From an uncultured archaeon (GTDB taxonomy: Archaea; Thermoproteota; Nitrososphaeria; Nitrososphaerales; CALBXV01), in the NCBI GenBank assembly GCA_937890045.1, contig CALBXV010000558.1:1-5636 (forward strand): a DNA stretch of 5,636 nucleotides, written 5' to 3'. Shown one piece after another: positions 1-5,168 of the stretch. The position numbers and the translations under genes were made by a program. The notes under the pieces were generated by a model, which ran no database searches, was not told the DNA's origin, and was given only the letters and a program-made list of their open reading frames with translations. The first letter of the stretch is position 1. Each line of letters begins with the position of its first letter.

Positions 1-735
1 AGTGCGTTGTTATCAGCCGCTACTAAAAAATCTGCTTTTATTGTTGCTATAAGAGTATTCTTATTGGCAATCCCAATTTCTGCTATTGGTTTGAAAATGG
101 ATCTAATGTTAACTATATCAATATTAGCTTTAATTACAATGACTGTTGGTAATATCGCAGCTTTAACACAAAAGAGTATTAAAAGACTTTTAGCTTATTC
201 AAGTATTGCACATGCTGGTTATATATTAATTGGTCTAGCTGTAGGAACTCAAATTGGATTAGTTGGTTTACTTTATCATGTTTTTAATCATGGTATTATG
301 ACTTCTGCTGCTTTTATAGCTGTAGCAATAATACTTAAACAAGGACTTAAAGATGATGTTAAGGAACTTAACGGTCTCGGTAAAATTATGCCAGTTACCG
401 CCGCGTTATTTACAATAATATTGTTAGCTCTTGCTGGTGTACCACCGCTTAATGGATTTTGGAGTAAATTTATATTATTCACTGCCGCGGTTGATTCTAA
501 TCTGGCATGGTTAGCAGTTGCTGGTGCATTAAATAGTGCTTTCAGTTTAGGTTATTATGGATGGTTTATCAAGAGATTTTATATTGATGACCCTGACTTA
601 ACTAATAAAACTAAAATTTATGAAAAATCTAGTTTTCTAATTCCTTTATTGATCGCAGTTATAATAATTGTGATTACTGGTCTCTTCCCATATATAATCT
701 ATGATTTCGCATTAAAAGCTGTTGTATCTCTATAA
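1..735 (+). CDS. nuoN: Complex I antiporter-like membrane subunit, NuoN type (5' end missing)
   Basis: This is the C-terminal 244 residues of a proton-pumping subunit of respiratory complex I (NADH-quinone oxidoreductase / Fpo type) in the cytoplasmic membrane. The reading frame is open from the first base, so the gene starts outside the window; the TTG at base 7 lies inside the protein. The fragment begins with the NuoN-like segment LLSAATKKSAF and contains the signature helix LTQKSIKRLLAYSSIAH (fragment residues 55-71), the segment YHVFNHGIMTS (92-102), and GVPPLNGFWSKF (147-158). K156 in that last segment matches the conserved channel lysine of a late transmembrane helix. About seven hydrophobic helices remain, ending in a strongly hydrophobic segment at 211-235. 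In related archaea this gene tends to close the nuo operon, and here an unrelated gene with its own promoter follows, which fits. NuoM or an Mrp antiporter subunit is a less likely alternative because the LLSAATKK segment is NuoN-like. Confidence 0.88.
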   Translation, partial: SALLSAATKKSAFIVAIRVFLLAIPISAIGLKMDLMLTISILALITMTVGNIAALTQKSIKRLLAYSSIAHAGYILIGLAVGTQIGLVGLLYHVFNHGIMTSAAFIAVAIILKQGLKDDVKELNGLGKIMPVTAALFTIILLALAGVPPLNGFWSKFILFTAAVDSNLAWLAVAGALNSAFSLGYYGWFIKRFYIDDPDLTNKTKIYEKSSFLIPLLIAVIIIVITGLFPYIIYDFALKAVVSL

Positions 736-754
736 AATATAAATTTGCTAATGG

Positions 755-764
755 TTTAAATTTA
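755..764 (+). promoter_or_regulatory. Putative TATA box for pfdA-ftsY
   Basis: The stretch TTTAAATTTA sits in the 58-base gap after nuoN, centred about 34 bases before the pfdA ATG. With the usual archaeal spacing of about 26 bases from box to transcription start, the mRNA would have a leader of only a few bases. No Shine-Dalgarno-like purine run precedes the ATG, which agrees with a nearly leaderless message. The region is AT-rich throughout, so the exact box is uncertain; a second TA-rich stretch near 767-775 could serve instead. Confidence 0.5.
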
Positions 765-793
765 TGTTATTATATTCTATTTAGTGTATTAAT

Positions 794-1234
794 ATGTCTG
801 AAGAACAACAACAGCAACTACAATCATTTGCATATCAATTACGTCAAATGGAGGCGCAACTTAATGCAATTACTAGTCAAGAAAATTCTATCGCTAAAGT
901 TATTATTGAGAGTAAAAATGCTATGGAATCACTACAACAATTTATTGAATCCAAAAAATCTAAAGATTCTGAATTTATATTACCTATTGGTGCCGGAGTT
1001 CTAATTAAAATTACTCAACCTGCTAGTGATACTAGTTTAATAAATGTCGGTTCTGATGTTCTAATTGAAAAAAATATGAGTGAAGTAATAAAAGATCTTG
1101 AATCAAGAATCAAAAATCTTGAAACTTCTATAGTGGAATTTCAAAAACAAAGATTCGCTTTGGAGAAACAAGTTACTATTGGTAGAAATCATCTAAACTC
1201 TATGTTACAAAATAATAACGTAAATCCTACTTAA
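794..1234 (+). CDS. pfdA: Prefoldin alpha subunit
   Basis: This gene encodes the alpha subunit of prefoldin (GimC), the cytosolic jellyfish-shaped alpha2-beta4 complex that holds unfolded proteins and passes them to the thermosome. At 146 residues it has the usual family length. An N-terminal glutamine-rich coiled coil (about 3-55, starting MSEEQQQQLQ) and a C-terminal coiled coil (about 94-140) flank a central beta-hairpin region (60-92). That region contains ILPIGAGVLIKI and LINVGSDVLIEKN, the typical alpha-type double hairpin that forms the barrel body; beta subunits have only one hairpin and are shorter. The ATG is chosen because it starts the coiled coil directly and follows a TATA-like box at near-leaderless spacing. 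ftsY begins 23 bases after the stop, so the two are probably co-transcribed; the pfdA-ftsY pairing is common in archaea and places both genes in the handling of nascent chains. Confidence 0.93.
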   Translation: MSEEQQQQLQSFAYQLRQMEAQLNAITSQENSIAKVIIESKNAMESLQQFIESKKSKDSEFILPIGAGVLIKITQPASDTSLINVGSDVLIEKNMSEVIKDLESRIKNLETSIVEFQKQRFALEKQVTIGRNHLNSMLQNNNVNPT

Positions 1235-1244
1235 TTTACTGATT

Positions 1245-1248
1245 AGGT
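1245..1248 (+). promoter_or_regulatory. Shine-Dalgarno-like site before ftsY
   Basis: AGGT lies 9 bases before the ftsY ATG and can pair with the CACCTCC end of archaeal 16S rRNA. It is weak (four bases) but is the only such site in the 23-base gap, and it supports the ATG at 1258 for an internal gene of an operon. Confidence 0.4.
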
Positions 1249-1257
1249 TAAATATTA

Positions 1258-2166
1258 ATGTTTGATAAGTTAAAAAACGCAATAAATCATGTTGTATCTT
1301 CAACTTCTCAAAAAACTATAAAAGAAAAAGATCTAACTGATATTCTGTGGAAATTTGAACTTGATTTAATAGAAAATGAAGTGGCTCAAGACGTTGTTGA
1401 TTCAATTATAGATAATATAAAAAATGATCTGTTGGGATCTAAAATTTCAAGATCTGTTAAAGCCTCTACTTTAATTCAAAACTCTATTGATAATAAAATT
1501 CAAACAATCTTTTCTAATGTAACTGATCTTGATCTTATTAAATCTATACGTGATAATAAAAAAACTGGAAATCCTTATTCTATAATCTTTGTTGGAATAA
1601 ACGGTACTGGAAAAACTACTAGTGTTGCAAAAATTGCTAAAATGTTAATTGATAGTAATTTATCTGTAGTTATTGCTGCCGCTGATACGCATAGAGCTGG
1701 TGCTATAGAACAAATTGCTACTCATGCTAATAAACTCTCTATAAAACTCATTAGTCAAAATTATGGTGCTGATCCTGCTGCTGTTGCACGTGATGCAATC
1801 TTATATGCTACTTCACATAAAATAGATGTTGTTCTAATTGACACTGCTGGTAGAATTCAAATAAATAAGAATTTGATGGATGAAATTTCTAAAGTTATAC
1901 GTGTTATTAAACCCAATTTGAAATTATTTGTAGGTGATGCTCTAGCAGGTAATGATACTATGTCTCAAGCAAACGAATTTATGAAAACAACTGATTTTGA
2001 CGCTTTTATATTAAATAAAGTTGATGCAGATGTTAAAGGCGGAGTTAGTTTATCTCTTATTCATCTTACTAAAAAACCTCTTTTATTTATTGGAGTTGGA
2101 CAAAACTATGAAGATTTTCTACACTTTGATTATAAATTATTTACGTCAAGATTGTTTAATGAATAA
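1258..2166 (+). CDS. ftsY: Signal recognition particle receptor FtsY
   Basis: FtsY is the SRP receptor GTPase. It docks SRP-ribosome-nascent chain complexes at the membrane, and the paired GTPases of FtsY and SRP54 then release the chain to the SecY/SecE translocon. The 302-residue protein has an N domain helical bundle (about 20-100) followed by a G domain. The GTPase motifs are present in order: P-loop GINGTGKTT (113-121), DTHRAGAIEQ (143-152), DTAGR (195-199), the DALAGND segment, NKVDADVKGG (253-262) and GVGQ (279-282). The form 'VDADVKGG' points to FtsY; SRP54 typically has 'DGTAKGGG' and a methionine-rich M domain, which is absent here. There is no long acidic A domain as in Escherichia coli FtsY, but a short amphipathic helix opens the protein (MFDKLKNAINHVV). 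One variation is histidine at 145, where many FtsY proteins have phenylalanine (DTFRA). Confidence 0.96.
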   Translation: MFDKLKNAINHVVSSTSQKTIKEKDLTDILWKFELDLIENEVAQDVVDSIIDNIKNDLLGSKISRSVKASTLIQNSIDNKIQTIFSNVTDLDLIKSIRDNKKTGNPYSIIFVGINGTGKTTSVAKIAKMLIDSNLSVVIAAADTHRAGAIEQIATHANKLSIKLISQNYGADPAAVARDAILYATSHKIDVVLIDTAGRIQINKNLMDEISKVIRVIKPNLKLFVGDALAGNDTMSQANEFMKTTDFDAFILNKVDADVKGGVSLSLIHLTKKPLLFIGVGQNYEDFLHFDYKLFTSRLFNE

Positions 2167-2190
2167 ATAAATCTCATTTATATTTATAAT

Positions 2191-2219
2191 TTCTATATAC
2201 TCAATTTATATATATAGAA
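2191..2219. repeat. Inverted repeat with 9-base arms over the argF promoter
   Basis: TTCTATATA (2191-2199) and its exact reverse complement TATATAGAA (2211-2219) are separated by 11 bases. The right arm overlaps the proposed argF TATA box. It could be an operator for a dimeric regulator, or chance in a region built almost only of A and T. It is too far from the end of ftsY and too poor in G and C to be a convincing hairpin terminator. Confidence 0.4.
2205..2214 (+). promoter_or_regulatory. Putative TATA box for argF
   Basis: TTTATATATA lies in the 73-base gap between ftsY and argF, with its downstream end 25 bases before the argF ATG. This spacing predicts transcription starting within a few bases of the ATG, so a leaderless or nearly leaderless mRNA. 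No Shine-Dalgarno-like sequence precedes the ATG (the upstream bases are ACAAACATTATTATT). Confidence 0.5.
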
Positions 2220-2239
2220 TTAATACAAACATTATTATT

Positions 2240-3172
2240 ATGTTAAAAAATAAACATCTATTATCTCTTAAAGATCTTTCTAAAGATGATATTCTTCAAA
2301 TTTTAGACTTTGCTGATGTTCTTAAAAAAGAAAAACAAAATGGTGTGTATCGTAACAATCTATCTAACAAGTCTCTGGCTATTATACTAAATAAACCGTC
2401 AACTAGAACTAAAGTTAGTTTTGAATTAGCGATGTATGAACTTGGGGGACATGTTATTAATCTAAATTATAATGATTTACAATTATCTCGCAGTGAGACA
2501 ATTGAAGATACTGCTAATGCACTCTCCTGTTATATTAATATAATTGTTGCAAGAACTAATCATTCTGATCTTATTCAATTATCTAATTCTTCTAAAGTAC
2601 CTATTATCAATGGATTATCTGAATTATATCATCCTTGCCAAATTCTATCTGATCTACAAACAATTAGAGAATTTCAACCTAATTTCTCAAAAACAAAAAT
2701 TACTTGGATTGGTGATGGTAACAATGTATGTAATAGTCTTATTCTAGGTTGTGCTAAACTTGGGATCTCAGTTACTATTTCATGTCCTAAAGGATATGAA
2801 CCTGATTCTGAAGTACTGAATTACTCTAAAACAATAAGTCAAACTAATGATTCTAATATTGAAATTATTTATGATCCTAATAAAGCAGTTATTGATTCTA
2901 CTGTAATTATGACTGATACATTTGTATCCATGGGTGATGAATCTGAAAAAGAAATAAGACTAAAATCCTTTTTACCAAAATATCAAGTTAATTCCAAACT
3001 ATTGAAAAATGCTTCTGCTGATTATATATTTATGCATTGCTTACCTGCTCATCGTGATCATGAAGTTACTAACGATGTTATTGATGGTAAGCATTCAGTT
3101 GTTTGGCAAGAAGCAGAAAATCGTTTACATATACAAAAATCATTGTTATATCTTATTCTTAATGATCAATAG
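2240..3172 (+). CDS. argF: Ornithine carbamoyltransferase
   Basis: This cytosolic enzyme joins carbamoyl phosphate and L-ornithine to make L-citrulline and phosphate, the sixth step of arginine synthesis. At 310 residues it has the family's normal length, and both domains are complete. The carbamoyl-phosphate motif STRTK is at 54-58 and HPCQILSDLQT begins at 131. The domain-2 segment WIGDGNNVCNS follows. The ornithine loop TDTFVSMGDE starts at 225, and HCLPAHR starts at 266 with the reactive cysteine C267. The SMG loop together with HCLPA separates it from aspartate carbamoyltransferase. In the loop, phenylalanine stands where most family members have tryptophan (TDxW). The gene stands alone: no other arginine gene is in the window, it has its own TATA-like box, and it ends 6 bases from a gene on the other strand. 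A catabolic role (arginine deiminase pathway) cannot be excluded, but no arcA or arcC is nearby. Confidence 0.96.
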   Translation: MLKNKHLLSLKDLSKDDILQILDFADVLKKEKQNGVYRNNLSNKSLAIILNKPSTRTKVSFELAMYELGGHVINLNYNDLQLSRSETIEDTANALSCYINIIVARTNHSDLIQLSNSSKVPIINGLSELYHPCQILSDLQTIREFQPNFSKTKITWIGDGNNVCNSLILGCAKLGISVTISCPKGYEPDSEVLNYSKTISQTNDSNIEIIYDPNKAVIDSTVIMTDTFVSMGDESEKEIRLKSFLPKYQVNSKLLKNASADYIFMHCLPAHRDHEVTNDVIDGKHSVVWQEAENRLHIQKSLLYLILNDQ

Positions 3173-3178
3173 AACTTT

Positions 3179-3499
3179 TTAAGATAGTTTAAATTGCTTA
3201 AATAAATAAATATCTAAATCTACTATTTTTTTATCTATTATTTTTATCCCTTCAGATCTTAAAATCTCTATTTTTTCACTTATACCGTTTTTAGATGTAT
3301 ATCCACCAATTTCTCCATTACTTCTAATTACTCTATGACATGGTATGTTTACTCTGTCTGTATTTTTACTTAATATGTGACCTACAATTCTTACTAAATT
3401 CTTATTTCCTAAAGACTTTGCTATTTCCTTATATGTTGATATTTTACCCTTAGGAATTTGTTTTGTTAAATTGTATACTTCTAAAAAATTTCTATTCAT
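3179..3499 (-). CDS. Small MGMT-family DNA alkyltransferase
   Basis: This 106-residue protein is the catalytic/DNA-binding domain of the O6-alkylguanine-DNA alkyltransferase (Ogt/MGMT) family, which moves an alkyl group from O6 of guanine to its own cysteine in a single-use direct repair. The motifs are complete: GKISTYKEIA with the nucleotide-flipping tyrosine Y23, the helix-turn-helix segment LVRIVGHILSKN with arginine finger R37, the active site PCHRV with C54, and the GEIGGY loop after it. Because the acceptor cysteine is present, it is not a cysteine-less ATL protein. It lacks the N-terminal domain of the usual 150-200 residue enzymes; such short forms are known in archaea. Its ATG lies 20 bases after the dtdA stop on the same strand, so both are probably one transcript. 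It ends 6 bases from the end of argF. Confidence 0.9.
   Translation of the reverse strand: MNRNFLEVYNLTKQIPKGKISTYKEIAKSLGNKNLVRIVGHILSKNTDRVNIPCHRVIRSNGEIGGYTSKNGISEKIEILRSEGIKIIDKKIVDLDIYLFKQFKLS
3226..3232 (+). terminator. Possible T-tract terminator for argF
   Basis: A run of seven T on the plus strand lies about 55 bases past the argF stop, inside the 3' part of the convergent alkyltransferase gene; a shorter run of five T (3176-3180) directly follows argF. Archaeal RNA polymerase can terminate at T-rich tracts without a hairpin, so either could end the argF transcript. The tract also simply encodes lysine codons on the opposite strand, so the assignment is weak. Confidence 0.3.
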
Positions 3500-3519
3500 T
3501 TTCCATTGTCATTTTATTT

Positions 3520-4329
3520 TTATATTTTTATAATATTTAAATTATGTTTATTCACTATTTCCATAATTCTTTGCTTTTCTTTTCCTAATCCTTTCCAATC
3601 AATTATAACATATTCAATTTTTTCTATAGTTTGTTTTATAATTGATTTATATATATCTTCATTAATATAAGGTAATGCATATTTTGGAACTATTGTTCCT
3701 ATTGCATACTCACTTTCAATTAATATTTTTGTAAATTTCTGTGAATAATGCGGTCCACCTAAAGCAATAGCTATTTTTTTTGCAAACTTAAAATTATTTA
3801 TACATTCTATTAGTGTCTCTCCTATTATTTTACCAGTTTTTTTATCTGTCCAATTTTTTATACTTGAACCCAACTCTAGAAATATCATTGGATTAGTTAA
3901 ATTTGTAGGGCCATGATGTGTAGGCTCAGTTACTATTTCATAATCTATTATTTTGTTTTTTCTATTCCATAATTCTCTGATTAAGTTTTTATGTAGGCTC
4001 GGAAATGTGATTGCTATTTCATTTGGATTACCTCCAAATTTATTATCTGCTGAAAAATTACCTGTAAAATGAGCAGTTATTGCTGGAATCTTGTCTTTAG
4101 ACATATGTTTAGAGAGAAATACATATGTTCTAACTTTGAAATAATTATCTAAATAATCTACTTCAATTAAATTATCTCTTAATATTGTTAATAATAAATC
4201 ATCTTTTTTGTATAAACGCCCTTTCTCAAAACTTTCAATTTCTATAAAATTATTTGTGTCTATAATATTGTTTGCAATATTCATACTAGCTAAATCTTTC
4301 TCTGAAGCTACTATCAAAAATTTTCTCAT
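3520..4329 (-). CDS. dtdA: D-aminoacyl-tRNA deacylase, DTD2/GEK1 type
   Basis: This enzyme hydrolyses D-amino acids wrongly attached to tRNA, keeping the translation pool L-only. The archaeal/plant DTD2 family is a zinc-dependent enzyme unrelated in sequence to bacterial DTD, and it is also reported to clear D-aminoacyl-tRNAs modified by formaldehyde or acetaldehyde. The 269-residue protein has the expected length. Family signatures are the opening ASEKDLASMNIA (8-19), ITAHFTGNF (84-92), EPTHHGPT (135-142) followed by FLELGSS (150-156), and ALGGPHYSQKF (189-199). The histidines in these segments are the likely metal and catalytic ligands. The ATG is chosen because the N-terminal strand begins at once and a BRE/TATA-like element lies about 29 bases upstream. 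It is the first gene of a minus-strand pair with the alkyltransferase. About 16% of residues are isoleucine by hand count, more than in neighbouring genes. Confidence 0.93.
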   Translation of the reverse strand: MRKFLIVASEKDLASMNIANNIIDTNNFIEIESFEKGRLYKKDDLLLTILRDNLIEVDYLDNYFKVRTYVFLSKHMSKDKIPAITAHFTGNFSADNKFGGNPNEIAITFPSLHKNLIRELWNRKNKIIDYEIVTEPTHHGPTNLTNPMIFLELGSSIKNWTDKKTGKIIGETLIECINNFKFAKKIAIALGGPHYSQKFTKILIESEYAIGTIVPKYALPYINEDIYKSIIKQTIEKIEYVIIDWKGLGKEKQRIMEIVNKHNLNIIKI

Positions 4330-4353
4330 TATCTCTAATAAAATTATTAAAAA

Positions 4354-4362
4354 GTTTTAAAT
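4354..4362 (-). promoter_or_regulatory. Putative BRE/TATA promoter for dtdA
   Basis: Read on the minus strand, the purine-rich GAAAG (4363-4367) is followed by ATTTAAAAC, a good archaeal BRE-TATA arrangement. The box is centred about 29 bases before the dtdA ATG, which predicts a leader of only two or three bases and explains the lack of a Shine-Dalgarno-like site. Confidence 0.55.
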
Positions 4363-4375
4363 CTTTCATGATTTT

Positions 4376-4390
4376 GAAAAGATTAAATAC
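4376..4390 (+). promoter_or_regulatory. Putative BRE/TATA promoter for secE-spt5-rpl11
   Basis: GAAAAG (4376-4381) followed by ATTAAATAC (4382-4390) reads as a purine-rich BRE plus a TATA-like box on the plus strand. It is centred about 41 bases before the secE TTG, so transcription would begin near 4412 and leave a leader of about 15 bases, longer than for the other promoters in this window. Confidence 0.5.
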
Positions 4391-4426
4391 TTTGCATAAT
4401 TTCTCAAAATATATTAGTGCTAAAAA

Positions 4427-4603
4427 TTGAATATTAAATTATTTCTAAAGTCTATAATAAATACTCTGAAACTTTCACGAAAGTCAGATAAAACAGAATT
4501 TTTATTATATCTTAGATTAGTAGGTCTTGGGATTGGTGTGGTTGGTACAATCGGATTTATAATTCAATTTGCAGCTGCTTATATTAAAATGATGGGGTCG
4601 TAA
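4427..4603 (+). CDS. secE: Protein translocase subunit SecE (Sec61 gamma)
   Basis: SecE is the small clamp subunit of the SecYE translocon in the cytoplasmic membrane. This 58-residue protein has an amphipathic cytosolic helix (about 5-20, LFLKSIINTLKLSRKS), the acidic-basic turn DKTEF (21-25), and one tilted transmembrane helix (about 30-52) containing LVGLGIGVVGTIGFIIQF. This is the standard layout and length for archaeal SecE. An in-frame stop at 4421-4423 leaves TTG at 4427 as the only conventional start candidate that includes the first helix; the ATG codons at 4589 and 4592 are at the very end of the protein. The gene ends with tandem stops (TAATAA, 4601-4606), and spt5 begins 4 bases after the first stop. 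The secE-spt5-rpl11 order is conserved in archaea and parallels bacterial secE-nusG-rplK. Confidence 0.88.
   Translation: MNIKLFLKSIINTLKLSRKSDKTEFLLYLRLVGLGIGVVGTIGFIIQFAAAYIKMMGS
4594..4598 (+). promoter_or_regulatory. Shine-Dalgarno-like site before spt5 TTG
   Basis: GGGGT inside the last codons of secE lies 9 bases before the TTG at 4608, a normal spacing for base pairing with the 16S rRNA end. It is the most G-rich spot in the area and supports TTG as the real spt5 start, since no in-frame ATG or GTG exists near the start of the conserved domain. Confidence 0.45.
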
Positions 4604-4607
4604 TAAA

Positions 4608-5168
4608 TTGAATAATAATGTTTCAAATCAAGTTCAACGTGGTAGACTATTTGCAGTAAAAATTACTGCAGGTCAAGAAAAAACAGTAGCAACGTTTATC
4701 AATATTAGATTACAAATCCCAGAAAATAAAAATAAACCAGTATATTCAGTTCTAGTATTGGATGCGCTTAAAGGATATGTTTTTGTTGAAGCTGCTAATG
4801 CACATTCTGTTGGTGAAAGTGTATATGGATTTAAGCATGTTAAAAATCAAATTCCTGGTGTAATACAATTTTCTGACGTTGAAAAATTTCTTATTCCTAA
4901 ATCGATCTTGTCTGAACTTGATCTTGATGATATAGTTGAAGTTGTTTCTGGACCTTTTAAAGGTATGAGAGCAAAAATAACTCGTGTTGAAAAAGAAAAA
5001 TCTGAATTAACTATAGTATTACTTGAAGCACCATACACTTTACCAATTACTATTGATGTTAATTCTCTAAAATTAGTTGAAAAAAATTCTGCTTCTAAAA
5101 GCGCAGGATCTTCTGATTCTGAAAGCGAAGAGCCTTCTAATTCTAAAAGTGAGGAAGTAAATGGATAA
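4608..5168 (+). CDS. spt5: Transcription elongation factor Spt5 (NusG family)
   Basis: Spt5 binds the clamp of RNA polymerase, usually with Spt4, closes the DNA channel and raises processivity; its KOW domain can contact the ribosome. The 186-residue protein has an NGN domain (about 12-95) starting RGRLFAVKITAGQEKTVA, with DALKGYVFVEA and VKNQIPGVIQF, and a KOW domain (about 106-157) with the motif VEVVSGPFKGMRAKITRV. After that a 29-residue tail (158-186) is rich in serine and acidic residues (10 Ser by count). Archaeal Spt5 proteins usually stop soon after KOW at roughly 145-155 residues, so the tail is an extension. The upstream in-frame stop at 4590-4592 and the absence of an in-frame ATG or GTG leave TTG at 4608 as the start. 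It begins 4 bases after secE and overlaps rpl11 by 8 bases, so translation is probably coupled. Confidence 0.94.
   Translation: MNNNVSNQVQRGRLFAVKITAGQEKTVATFINIRLQIPENKNKPVYSVLVLDALKGYVFVEAANAHSVGESVYGFKHVKNQIPGVIQFSDVEKFLIPKSILSELDLDDIVEVVSGPFKGMRAKITRVEKEKSELTIVLLEAPYTLPITIDVNSLKLVEKNSASKSAGSSDSESEEPSNSKSEEVNG
5151..5154 (+). promoter_or_regulatory. Shine-Dalgarno-like site before rpl11
   Basis: GAGG within the end of spt5 lies 6 bases before the ATG at 5161. It supports this start and suggests that rpl11 is translated by its own initiation or by coupling to spt5. Confidence 0.5.

Larger units (their letters stand above)
4353..4391. repeat. Imperfect inverted repeat holding two back-to-back promoters
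   Basis: The right arm TGAAAAGATTAAATACT (4375-4391) and the reverse complement of the left arm, TGAAAGATTTAAAACT (4353-4368), match with small slips around a 6-base spacer. Each arm reads outward as a purine-rich BRE-like stretch followed by a TATA-like box, so the two promoters point away from each other in mirror fashion. Confidence 0.55.

Noticed and set aside
7..9. TTG as the real start of the first gene
   Set aside because: The frame is open to base 1, and the residues at this point match the interior of NuoN, so the gene is cut by the window edge.
288..482. 64-residue minus-strand open frame inside nuoN
   Set aside because: It lies opposite a strongly conserved membrane-protein coding segment, and its protein resembles no family; it is a shadow of the real gene.
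2544..2747. 67-residue plus-strand open frame inside argF
   Set aside because: It is in another frame of a fully conserved OTCase region (HPCQ and the following domain-2 strand) and is a composition artefact.
4330..4607. A 278-base non-coding gap or RNA gene between dtdA and spt5
   Set aside because: Translation shows a complete SecE with its amphipathic and transmembrane helices; only the first 97 bases are non-coding and they look like promoters. No tRNA-like or structured RNA pattern was seen.
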